Source: Gracilariopsis chorda (lineage: Eukaryota > Rhodophyta > Florideophyceae > Gracilariales > Gracilariaceae). From it: 64,000 bases of DNA. This document shows, piece after piece, positions 1-9,191 of this stretch (its first letter is position 1; each line of letters opens with the position of its first letter). The stretch is taken from NCBI GenBank assembly GCA_003194525.1, contig NBIV01000206.1, forward strand, positions 1-64,000, written 5' to 3'. Under the pieces are notes generated by a model. It worked only from the letters and a program-made list of their open reading frames with translations. It made no database searches and was not told the DNA's origin. Made by a program: the position numbers and the translations under genes.

Positions 1-3000
1 GTGTTGTTGATTGATGGGAGGCGGTGCGCCAATAAACCGCCCTGTATGCCCCTCTACGAGCATGCAAAAACTGCCATTTGGCGCAACGCCTCCCTACCAC
101 TTAAAAAATTCAGCAGCAGCAGCCAGCAGCAAAGCTTCTGCTTACTGGCTGGCACTCCCATAATGACTGCAGTGCCAGCCAGTTACACAAAGCAACGTGT
201 CGCGTTTTCTCATCATTGGCTGGCACTGCAGTCAATTTAGACACCTAGGCGCCGCGGCGCCCCGTGGTTCTACGAGCCGCTATTGCGAGCGCAAGCGAGC
301 AAAGTGCTCGGAGAGCCTCCGAACGCCACGAAATACACAAAGCTACAAAACGAACGCGGCGCGCAGCGCCGCCACGGCCGAAGGCCGGTTTCCACTTGTT
401 CAACACCCCACTCTCTAATGATTTACACATGTATGAGGGGGGTGTTGTTGATTGTTGGGAGGCGGTGCGCCAATAAACCTGCTCTGTATGCCCCTCTTAC
501 GACATGCAAAAACTGCCATTTGGCGCAACGCCTCCCTACCACTTAAAAAATTCAGCAGCAGCAGCAGCAGCAGCAAAGCTTCCTGCTTACTGGCTGGCAC
601 TCCCATAATGACTGCAGTGCCATCCAGTTACACAAAGCAACGTGTCGCGTTTTCTCATCATTGGCTGGCACTGCAGTCAATTTAGGCACCTAGGCGCCGC
701 GGCGCCCCGTGGTTCTAACGAGCGCTATTGCGAGCGCAAGCGAGCAAAGTGCTCGGAGAGCCTCCGAACGCCTACGGAAATACACAAAGCTACAAAAACG
801 ACGCGGCGCGCAGCGCCGCCCACGGCCGAAGGCCGTTTCCACTTGTCTCAACACCCCACTCTTAATGATTTACACATGTATGAGGGGGGTGTTGTTGATT
901 GATGGGAGGCGGTGCGCCAATACAACCGCTCTGTATGCCCTCTACGAGCATGCAAAACTGCCATTTGGCGCAACGCCTCCCTGCCATTTAAAAAATTCAG
1001 CAGCAGCAGCAGCAGCAAAGCTTCCTGCTTACTGGCTGGCACTCCCATAATGACTGCAGTGCCACCCAGTTACACAAAGCAACGTGTCGCGCTTCCTCAT
1101 CATTGGCTGGCACTGCAGTCAATTTAGACACCTAGGCGCCGCGGCTCCCCGTGGTTCTACGAGCGCTATTGCGAGCGCAAGCAAGCAAAGTGCTCAAAGA
1201 GCCTCCGAACGCCACGAAATACACAAAGCTACAAAACCAACGCGGCGCGCAGCGCCACCTACGGCCGAAGGCCGTGTCCACGTGTCTCAACACCCCACTC
1301 TTAATGATTTACACATGTATGAGGGGGGTGTTCTTGATTGACGGGAGGCGGTGCGCCAATAAACCGCTCTGTATGCCCCTCTACGCGCATGCAAAACTGC
1401 CATTTGGCGCAACGCCTCCCTGCCATTTAAAAAATTCAGCAAGCAGCAGCAGCAGCAAAGCTTCCTGCTTACTGGCTGGCACTCCATAATGACTGCAGTG
1501 CCACCCAGTTACACAAAGCAACGTGTCGCGCTTCCTCATCATTGGCTGGCACTGCAGTCAATTTAGGCACCTAGGCGCCGCGGCGCCCCGTGGTTCTACG
1601 AGCGCTATTGCAAGCGCAAGCGAGCAAAGTGCTCGGAGAGCCTCCGAACGCTACGAAATACACAAAGCTACAAAACCAACGCGGCGCGCAGCGCCGCCCA
1701 CGGCCGAAGGCCGTTTCCACTTGTCTCTCCATTATAAGTATTATATACGCGTATGAGGGGGGTGTTCTTGATTGAATGGAGGCGTTGCGCCACAAAATCC
1801 TCTTGCACGCCCCCGTTTGCCCATCCAAAATCGCCCATTTGGCGCAACGCCTCCCTACCATTTAAAAAATTCAGCAGCAGCAGCAGCAGCAAAGCTTGCT
1901 GCTTACTGGCTGGCACTCCCATAATGACTGCAGTGCCACCCAGTTACACAAAGCAACGTGTCACGCTTTCTCATCATTGGCTGGCACTGCAGTCAATTTA
2001 GGCACCTAGGCGCCGCGGCGCCCCGTGGTTCTACGAGCGCTATTGCGAGCGCAAGCGAGCAAAGTGCTCGGAGAGCCTCGAACGCCACGAAATGCACAAA
2101 GCTACAAAAACAACGCGGCGCGCAGCGCCGCCCACGGCCGAAGGCCGTTTCCACTTGTCTCAACACCCCACTCTTAATGATTTACACATGTATGAGGGGG
2201 GTGTTGTTGATTGATAGGATGCGGTGCGCCAATTAACCGCTCTGTATGCCCCTCTACGCGCATGCAAAACTGCCATTTGGCGCAACGCCTCCCTACCATT
2301 TAAAAAATTCAGCAGCAGCAGCAGCAGCAAAGCTTCCTGCTTACTGGCTGGCACTCCCATAATGACTGCAGTGCCACCCAGTTACAACAAAGCAACGTGT
2401 CGCGCTTTCTCATCATTGGCTGGCACTGCAGTCAATTTAGGCACCTAGGCGCCGCGGCGCCCCGTGGTTCTACGAGTGCTATTGCGAGTGCAAGCGAGCA
2501 AAGTGCTCGGAGAGCCTCCGAACGCCACTAAATACACAAAGCTACAAAAACAACGCGGCGCGCAGCGCCGCCCACGGCCGAAGGCCGTTTCCACTTGTCT
2601 CTCCATCATAAGTATTTATACGCGTATGAGGGGGGTGTTCTTGATTGAATGGAGGCGTTGCGCCACAAAATCCTCTTGCACGCCCCCGTTTGCCCATCCA
2701 AATCGCCCATTTGGCGCAACGCCTCCCTACCATTTAAAAAATTCAGCAGCAGCAGCAGCAGCAAAGCTTCCTGCTTACTGGCTGCACTCCCATAATGACT
2801 GCAGTGCCATCCAGTTACAGAAAGCAACGTGTCGCGCTTTCTCATCATTGGCTGGCACTGCAGTCAATTTAGGCACCTAGGCGCCGCGGCGTCCGTGGTT
2901 CTACGAGCGCTATTGCGAGCGCAAGCGAGCAAAGTGCTCGGAGAGCCTCCGAACGCTACTAATGAACAAAAAGCTACAAAACCAACGCGGCGCGCAGCGC

Positions 3001-4334
3001 CGCCCACGGCCGAAGGCCGTTCCACTTGTCTCAACACCCACTCTTAATGATTACACATGTATGAGGGGGGTGTTGTTGATTGATGGGAGGCGGTGCGCCA
3101 ATAAACCGCTCTGTATGCCCCTCTAACGCGCATGCATAACTGCCATTTGGCGCAACGCCTCCCTACCACTTAAAAAATTCAGCAGCAGCAGCAGCAGCAA
3201 AGCTTCCTGCTTACTGGCTGGCACTCCCATAATGACTGCAGTGCCACCCAGTTACACAAAGCAACGTGTCACGCTTCTCATCATTGGCTGGCACTGCAGT
3301 CAATTTAGGCACCTAGGCGCCGCGGCGCCCCGTGGTTCTACGAGCGCTATTGCAAGCGCAAGCGAGCAAAGTGCTCGGAGAGCCTCCGAACGCTACGAAA
3401 TACACAAAGCTACAAAACCAACGCGGCGCGCAGCGCCGCCCACGGCCGAAGGCCGTTTCCACTTGTCTCTCCATTATAAGTATTTATACGCGTATGAGGG
3501 GGTGTCTTGATTGAATGGAGGCGTTGCGCCACAAAATCCTCTTGCACGCCCCCGTTTGCCCATCCAAATCGCCCATTTGGCGCAACGCCTCCCTACCATT
3601 TAAAAAATTCAGCAGCAGCAGCAGCAGCAAAGCTTGCTGCTTACTGGCTGGCACTCCCATAATGACTGCAGTGCCACCCAGTTACACAAAGCAACGTGTC
3701 ACGCTTTCTCATCATTGGCTGGCACTGCAGTCAATTTAGGCACCTAGGCGCCGCGGCGCCCCGTGGTTCTACGAGCGCTATTGCGAGCGCAAGCGAGCAA
3801 AGTGCTCGGAGAGCCTCCGAACGCCACTAAATACACAAAGCTACAAAAACAACGCGGCGCGCAGCGCTGCCCACGGCCGAAGGCCGTTTCCACTTGTCTC
3901 AACACCCCACTCTTAATGATTTACACATGTATGAGGGGGTGTTGTTGATTGATGGGAGGCGGTGCGCCAATAAACCGCTCTGTATGCCCCTCTACGCGCA
4001 TGCATAACTGCCATTTGGCGCAACGCCTCCCTACCACTTAAAAAATTCAGCAGCAGCAGCAGCAGCAAAGCTTCCTGCTTACTGGCTGGCACTCCCATAA
4101 TGACTGCAGTGCCACCCAGTTACACAAAGCAACGTGTCGCACTTTCTCATCATTGGCTGGCACTGCAGTCAATTTAGGCACCTAGGCGCCGCGGCGCCCC
4201 GTGTTCTACGAGCACTATTGCGAGCGCAAGCGAGCAAAGTGCTCGGAGAGCCTCCGAACGCTACTAAAAATACAAAGCTACAAAAACCAACGCGGCGCGC
4301 AGCGCCGCCCACGGCCGAAGGCCGTTTCCACTTG
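1..4334 (+). mobile_element. Head-to-tail array I of short non-autonomous Helitrons (family A)
   Basis: Ten near-identical units follow each other without spacer. By my reading the units end at 398 (first unit cut by the window edge), 845, 1284, 1723, 2157, 2597, 3028, 3465, 3896 and 4334, giving lengths of 431-447 bp. Most joins read CTTG then TCTC, which fits a Helitron 3' end placed directly against the TC 5' end of the next copy. Two 5' types occur: one starts TCTCAACACCCC, the other TCTCTCCAT(T/C)ATAAG. Differences between units are mostly single substitutions and one-base indels, so no reading frame is kept and the units are non-coding. Their ends match those of the long copy at 8096-14755, which is the natural source of transposition proteins. 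The Helitron assignment is inferred from shared ends and terminal hairpins. Confidence 0.85.
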
Positions 4335-4616
4335 TCTCTCCATCATAAGTATTTATACGCGTATGAGGGGGGTGTTCTTGATTGAATGGAGGCGTTGCGC
4401 CATAAAATCCTCTTCCACGCCCCCGTTTGCCCATGCAAAACTGCCATTTGGCGCAACGCCTCCCTACCATTTAAAAAATTCAGCAGCAGCAGCAGCAGCA
4501 AAGCGTTCAGTTAATTAGCTGCTGCTGCTGCATGTTGACTGTGCAATGGCTGCTGAATGGCTTGCAATACAATCAAATTGTAGTGCCAGCCACTCAGCAG
4601 CAGAAACCCAGCGGTT

Positions 4617-4736
4617 CATTCCAAAACGTGGCAAATTGCACTGCGCCAGTGCAGTACATTCCAACACGTGGCAAATTGCACTGCGCCAGTGCAGTGCATT
4701 CCAACACGTGGCAAATTGCACTGCGCCAGTACAGTG
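4617..4736 (+). promoter_or_regulatory. Three 40-bp iteron-like repeats in the Helitron 5' region
   Basis: Three copies start at 4617, 4657 and 4697. Each holds a CACGTGG-like core (AACGTGG in the first) followed by CAAATTGCACTGCGCC and AGTGCAGT. The last half recurs inverted at 4781-4800 (ACTGCACTGGCGCAGTGCCA), so the block can fold back on itself. The intact long copy has two repeats (8386-8465) and the other copies about one (near 16973 and 19322). Copy-number change and placement ahead of the genes suggest a protein-binding or promoter array; this is inference. Confidence 0.6.
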
Positions 4737-5165
4737 TATACTGAAGTTTCATTGCAGACATGCCTGCAATAGACGTATATACTGCACTGGCGCAGTGCCA
4801 AATGCATCTCGCTTGCTGACCCTAACCACTATTTTCCATCCCATTCAGGCTTGGCCAATAGCGCAGTGTCGTAACCTTTTGCTACTTTGGGCACTGTTTG
4901 CTGGCCTGGGACCTAGGCAAGGCCGAGCTCGTGTGCAGGTCGCCACAAGAGTAACCCACTAAGTACCACGGATCTGGGAAAAGTCAGGTGCTCCTCTGTG
5001 GTATACTGGTCGTTTGACGGCGATCAGGAAGTCTGAGGGTTTACCGGACCTAATACCAGCTTGCTGTGCAGGGTCCGGGGCGGCCGCCGTGTCGTACCTC
5101 TTGGGGCCGGAAAGCACACTTCGGTGTGTGAGTAAAGGCAGACCAATCCTTACAACCGGACTGCT

Positions 5166-6166
5166 TTCAGTGGTGCCGCAGGTGTACATGGAGGCCGAGC
5201 CAAGTGGAAATGTGAGACGAGTGTACACAAACATTCTCAACGAATTGCCGTGGAAGAGTGATCTGTGGACATTGTGCTCGGTTCAAGTGCTGTACCTCAC
5301 GGAACAAGTATGCCAAGCCGATGATCCGGCATTTGCGTCGCTGTTACGTTCAATTGCACGAAACACAATATCCAACAACGCTCCGCTACCACTCAGATCT
5401 ACCGGTGGCATGCAAACCGCCTACCAATTCCTGTGGAAGTGGCTCACAACACGACGCAAGGAGGATGTGGATCTCAGCAAAATGCTCATTGCCTCCACAA
5501 ATCAGTTGGTCGATGAACACAATGCGGCAGCGCTGGATCTGTTTCCTGGTGAACGCTTCACTCTTCCGTCAGCTACGACGGTACAACCTGACGGTGTACC
5601 AAACTCAGAGCCCGACGTCACCAATACCTTTGTTCCCGAGTTTTGCGTATCAGTATGCACCTACTGGTGTACCTCCTCATAACTTGGATTTGAAGATTGG
5701 TGTGCCAGTTATGGTCATTCGGAACGTGTTGGATCCGGCTGTGCTCAACGGAAAGCTGTTCGTAGTCGTGCGTGTCGATCAATTTACGATGCAGGTGGCT
5801 CGATTCGACGAGAACAGACAGGTGCTCGAACGACAGCTCCTGCATCGTATCGACTTCGAGTTTTCTTTCGCAGATATTCGCAAGATTCGAAGGCAGTTTC
5901 CCATTCGTCTCGCGTTTGCAGCTACCGTTCACAAAGGACAGGGAAAGACGTTGGATGGCTTGGTTGTGGATGTGCGATCCAAGTTCTTCTGCGCTGGTCA
6001 GTTGTATGTCGCATTGTCGCGCGTTCGAAGGAACGACCATGTGCTGCTCCTGCATGATCCGCAGCTTACACCCTCCAATGCGCACACAATTCATCCCATG
6101 CCTGTTCCCATCGCCAACCCAGTGCTGCCTGAAGCTATTCAGTTCTGCATCCCTCCACAACCGTAA
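5166..6166 (+). pseudogene. Helitron A helicase C-terminal half, remnant
   Basis: This encodes the PIF1-type helicase from the region after motif III (VVPQVYMEAEPSGNV) to the C-terminus, including the late helicase motifs HKGQGKT and YVALSRVRR near 5930-6040. It lacks Walker A, Walker B and all Rep sequence, so it cannot act alone. The first part reads in one frame to about 5640 and the rest in another, so there is at least one frameshift near 5630-5660. Sequence is almost the same as 13611-14608 of the long copy, which points to recent origin. It has no start codon of its own. Confidence 0.85.
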
Positions 6167-6312
6167 TCATATCTCTTGCATTCTTCTTTCATTGAATTAA
6201 ACTACTTGCTTTTCTGCTTTTGCATTCTCCACCCTCTTTTTTCCTCACCGCTGTTTATCACTCCTCCACCGCGGCGCGCAGCGCCGCCCGCGCCGAAGGC
6301 CGCTTCCTCTTG

Positions 6313-8095
6313 TCTCTCCATTATAAGTATTTGTTCCTCTATGAGGGGGGGTTCTTGATTGAATGGAGGCGTTGCGCCAATAAACCGCCCTGTATGCCCC
6401 TCTACGCGCATGCAAAACTGCCATTTGGCGCAACGCCTCCCTACCATTTAAAAAATTCAGCAGCAGCAGCAGCAGCAAAGCTTCCTGCTTACTGGCTCGC
6501 ACTCCCATAATGACTGCAGTGCCACCCAGTTACACAAAGCAACGTGTCACGCTTTCTCATCATTGGATGGCACTGCAGTCAATTTAGGCACCTAGGCGCC
6601 GCGGCGCCCCGTGGTTCTACGAGTGCTATTGCGAGTGCAAGCGAGCAAAGTGCTCGGAGAGCCTCCGAACGCCACTAAATACACAAAGCTACAAAAACAA
6701 CGCGGCGCGCAGCGCCGCCCACGGCCGAAGGCCGTTTCCACTTGTCTCAACACCCCACTCTTAATGATTTACACATGTATGAGGGGGGTGTTGTTGATTG
6801 ATAGGAGGCGGTGCGCCAATAAACCGCTCTGTATGCCCCTCTACGCGCATGTAAAACTGCCATTTGGCGCAACGCCTCCCTACGACTTAAAAACATTCAG
6901 CAGCAGCAGCAGCAGCAAAGCTTCCTGCTTACTGGCTGGCACTCCCATAATGACTGCAGTGCCATCCAGTTACACAAAGCAACGTGTCGCGCTTTCTCAT
7001 CATTGGCTGGCACTGCAGTCAATTTTTAGCACCTAAACAAAAACCCTAACGTCTCCACATACCCTTGGCGCCGCGGCGCCCCGTGGTTCTACGAGCACTA
7101 TTGCGAGGGCAAGCGAGCAAAGTGCTCGGAGATCCTCCGAACGCTACTAAATACACAAAGCTACAAAACCAACGCGGCGCGCAGCGCCGCCTACGGCCGA
7201 AGGCCGTTTCCACTTGTCTCAACACCCCACTCTTAATGATTTACACATGTATGAGGGGGGTGTTGTTGATTGATAGGAGGCGGTGCGCCAATTAACCGCT
7301 CTGTATGCCCCTCTACGCGCATGCAAAACTGCCATTTGGCGCAACGCCTCCCTACCATTTAAAAAAATTCAGCAGCAGCAGCAGCAGCAAAGCTTCCTGC
7401 TTATTGGCTGGCACTCCCATAATGACTGCAGTGCCACCCAGTTACACAAAGCAACGTGTCACGCTTTCTCATCATTGGATGGCACTGCAGTCAATTTAGG
7501 CACCTAGGCGCCGCGGCGCCCCGTGGTTCTACGAGCGCTATTGCGAGCGCAAGCGAGCAAAGTGCTCGGAGAGCCTCCGAACGCCACGAAATACAAAAAG
7601 CTACAAAACCAACGCGGCGCGCAGCGCCGCCCACGGCCGAAGGCCGTTTCCACTTGTCTCAACACCCCACTCTTAATGATTTACACATGTATGAGGGGGG
7701 TGTTGTTGATTGATAGGAGGCGGTGCGCCAATTAACCGCTCTGTATGCCCCTCTACGCGCATGCAAAACTGCCATTTGGCGCAACGCCTCCCTACCATTT
7801 AAAAAATTCAGCAGCAGCAGCAGCAGCAAAGCTTCCTGCTTACTGGCTGGCACTCCCATAATGACTGCAGTGCCACCCAGTTACACAAAGCAACGTGTCG
7901 CCCTTTCTCATCATTGGCTGGCACTGCAGTCAATTTAGGCACCTAGGCGCCGCGGCGCCCCGTGGTTCTACGAGCGCTATTGCGAGTGCAAGCGAGCAAA
8001 GTGCTCGGAGAGCCTCCGAACGCCACTAAATACACAAAGCTACAAAACACAACGCGGCGCGCAGCGCGCCCACGGCCGAAGGCCGTTTCCACTTG
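6313..8095 (+). mobile_element. Array II: four short Helitron units
   Basis: Unit ends fall at 6744, 7216, 7656 and 8095. The first unit has the TATAAG-type 5' end, the other three the CAACACCCC type. The second unit (6745-7216) is about 35 bp longer because it carries an extra segment rich in AAACAAAAACCC before the GC-rich 3' part, a subfamily mark also seen in the units at 14756-15694 and 16220-16690. The array runs without a gap into the long element at 8096. Confidence 0.85.
7217..7656 (+). repeat. Reference unit of the short Helitron: hairpin map
   Basis: This 440-bp unit shows the structure of the short elements. In order: CAACACCCC (7220-7228) pairs with GGGGTGTTG (7257-7265); a 15-bp arm at 7276-7290 pairs with one mismatch with TGGCGCAACGCCTCC (7337-7351); a CAG run (7370-7388); TGACTGCAGTGCCA (7423-7436) pairs perfectly with its complement at 7480-7493; a 14-bp palindrome GGCGCCGCGGCGCC (7507-7520); three small hairpins in a row at 7541-7552, 7555-7567 and 7567-7579; then the 3' pair, GCGGCGC-GCA-GCGCCGC (7614-7630) and CGGCC-GAA-GGCCG (7634-7646), ten bases before the CTTG end. 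The first two modules and the last two are shared with the long copies; the middle is specific to short units. Confidence 0.85.
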
Positions 8096-8300
8096 TCTCA
8101 ACACCCCACTCTTAATGATTTACACATGTATGAGGGGGGTGTTGTTGATTGATAGGAGGCGGTGCGCCAATAAACCGCCCTGTATGCCCCTCTACGCGCT
8201 TGCAAATCGCCCATTTGGCGCAACGCCTCCCCACCATTAAAAAAATTCAGCAGCAGCAGCAGCAGCAAAGCGTTCAGTTAATTTGCTGCTGCTGCTGCAA
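8096..8300 (+). promoter_or_regulatory. 5' terminal hairpin module and CAG/CTG snap-back
   Basis: A stem with 15-base arms (8155-8169 and 8216-8230, one mismatch) follows the terminal CAACACCCC/GGGGTGTTG pair. A (CAG)n run at about 8248-8266 faces a (CTG)n run at about 8286-8298, which gives a second stem absent from the short units. In the TATAAG-type copies the first stem is perfect (GGAGGCGTTGCGCCA with its complement). Retention in every copy, long or short, suggests the module is needed for mobilisation. Confidence 0.7.
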
Positions 8301-8385
8301 GTTGACTGTGCAATGGCTGCTGAATGGCTTGCAATACAATCAAATTGTTGTGCCAGCCACTCAGCAGCAAAAACCCCGCCTGTTC

Positions 8386-8465
8386 CATTCCGACACGTGG
8401 CAAATTGCACTGCGCCAGTGCAGCGCATTCCGACACGTGGCAAATTGCACTGCGCCAGTGCAGCG
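8386..8465 (+). promoter_or_regulatory. Two 40-bp iterons of the long Helitron
   Basis: Two copies of the CACGTGG-containing 40-bp repeat start at 8386 and 8426. An inverted half-site follows at about 8511-8530, with a TTGCAG/CTGCAA palindrome between them. The block lies about 730 bases ahead of the first start codon. Confidence 0.55.
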
Positions 8466-8688
8466 TATACTGAAGTTTCATTGCAGACTTGCCTGCAACA
8501 GACGTATATACTGCACTGGCGCAGTGCCAAATGCATCTCGCTTGCTGACCCTAACCACTTTTTTGCATCCCATTCAGGCTTGGCCAATAGCGCAGTGTCG
8601 TAACCTTTTGCTACTTTGGGCACTGTTTGCTGGCCTGGGACCTAGGCAAGGCCGAGCTCGTGTGCAGGTCGCCACAAGAGTAACCCAC

Positions 8689-8860
8689 TAAGTACCACGG
8701 ATCTGGGAAAAGTCAGGTGCTCCTCTGTGGTATACTGGTCGTTTGACGGCGATCAGGAAGTCTGAGGTTTACCGGACCTAATACCAGCTTGCTGTGCAGG
8801 GTCCGGGGCGGCCGCCGTGTCGTACCTCTTGGGGCCGGAAAGCACACTTCGGTGTGTGAG
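8689..8860 (+). promoter_or_regulatory. Structured leader with three stems, one capped by UUCG
   Basis: Three possible stems lie in order: TACCAC (8693-8698) with GTGGTA (8727-8732); CCGGACC (8772-8778) with GGTCCGG (8800-8806); and CACAC-TTCG-GTGTG (8843-8856), a cUUCGg tetraloop hairpin if transcribed. The block is kept in the deleted copy (about 4970-5136) and in the decayed copy (about 19617-19790), with the pairing bases largely intact. This may be a folded 5' leader or a DNA structure; no known RNA family is recognised. Confidence 0.45.
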
Positions 8861-8995
8861 TAAAGGCAGACCAATCCTTACAACCGGACGCGGGTTAAAC
8901 ATCAAACGGCTTGAAAACCGGCTGGGCACACTCCGCCCGTCATAATCCAACAGGAGTGTGTCGAGAGTCCCTGTGCTGCGCACGACTGCATCCGG

Positions 8996-9036
8996 TAAAT
9001 ATAAGCCTTGCAGCAATTTGTTTTTTTAATTGCTGC
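8996..9036 (+). promoter_or_regulatory. TATA-like site and downstream hairpin
   Basis: TAAATATAAG at 8996-9005 resembles a TATA box and is conserved in the decayed copy near 19932. It is followed at once by a 9-bp inverted repeat GCAGCAATT (9010-9018) / AATTGCTGC (9028-9036) around a T-rich loop. The first start codon is about 185 bases further on, a reasonable distance for a promoter plus leader. Confidence 0.45.
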
Positions 9037-9191
9037 ATGCGACTAAGCCCGGTGGGTGCAACGCAACAAACTGCAACCAGTTTTTTCACTTTCAACTTTG
9101 TGTTTTATTGGGAATTATTCTGGAACTCTGGCAAATTTTTTAACGGTTTAAAAACATAGAATTGTTTTTTTCTTTTCTTTGGTAAATTGAA

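Larger units (their letters stand above)
4335..6312 (+). mobile_element. Internally deleted Helitron A copy, 1978 bp
   Basis: This copy starts with the TCTCTCCATCATAAG type of 5' end, carries the 5' non-coding region of the long element up to about 5160, then jumps into the helicase region at about 5165, and ends with the standard two hairpins and CTTG at 6309-6312. Upstream and downstream parts are nearly identical to 8096-8885 and 13611-14755 of the long copy, so it derives from that lineage by one large internal deletion. The deletion join shows at most about one base of shared sequence. It sits in register in the array, directly between short units. Confidence 0.85.

Noticed and set aside
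1-4334. Repeated open frames such as MSRFLIIGWHCSQF and GAAAPRGSTSAIASASEQSARRAS in each short unit, on both strands
   Set aside because: Units differ by one-base indels that shift the frame freely, so the peptides are not conserved as proteins; they follow from GC-rich repeat DNA.
4617-4736. CRISPR-like array (40-bp repeats)
   Set aside because: Repeats are directly adjacent with no variable spacers and the genome is eukaryotic.
7030-7060. Telomere-like AACCCTAAC in the longer short units
   Set aside because: It is a single occurrence, part of the AAACA-rich subfamily segment, with no tandem repeat.
8689-8735. Resemblance of the leader (CTGGGAAAAGTCAGGTGCT) to the 3' part of 5S rRNA
   Set aside because: Only a short stretch is similar, the rest of the 5S sequence and its internal control boxes do not align, and the first stem found is different.
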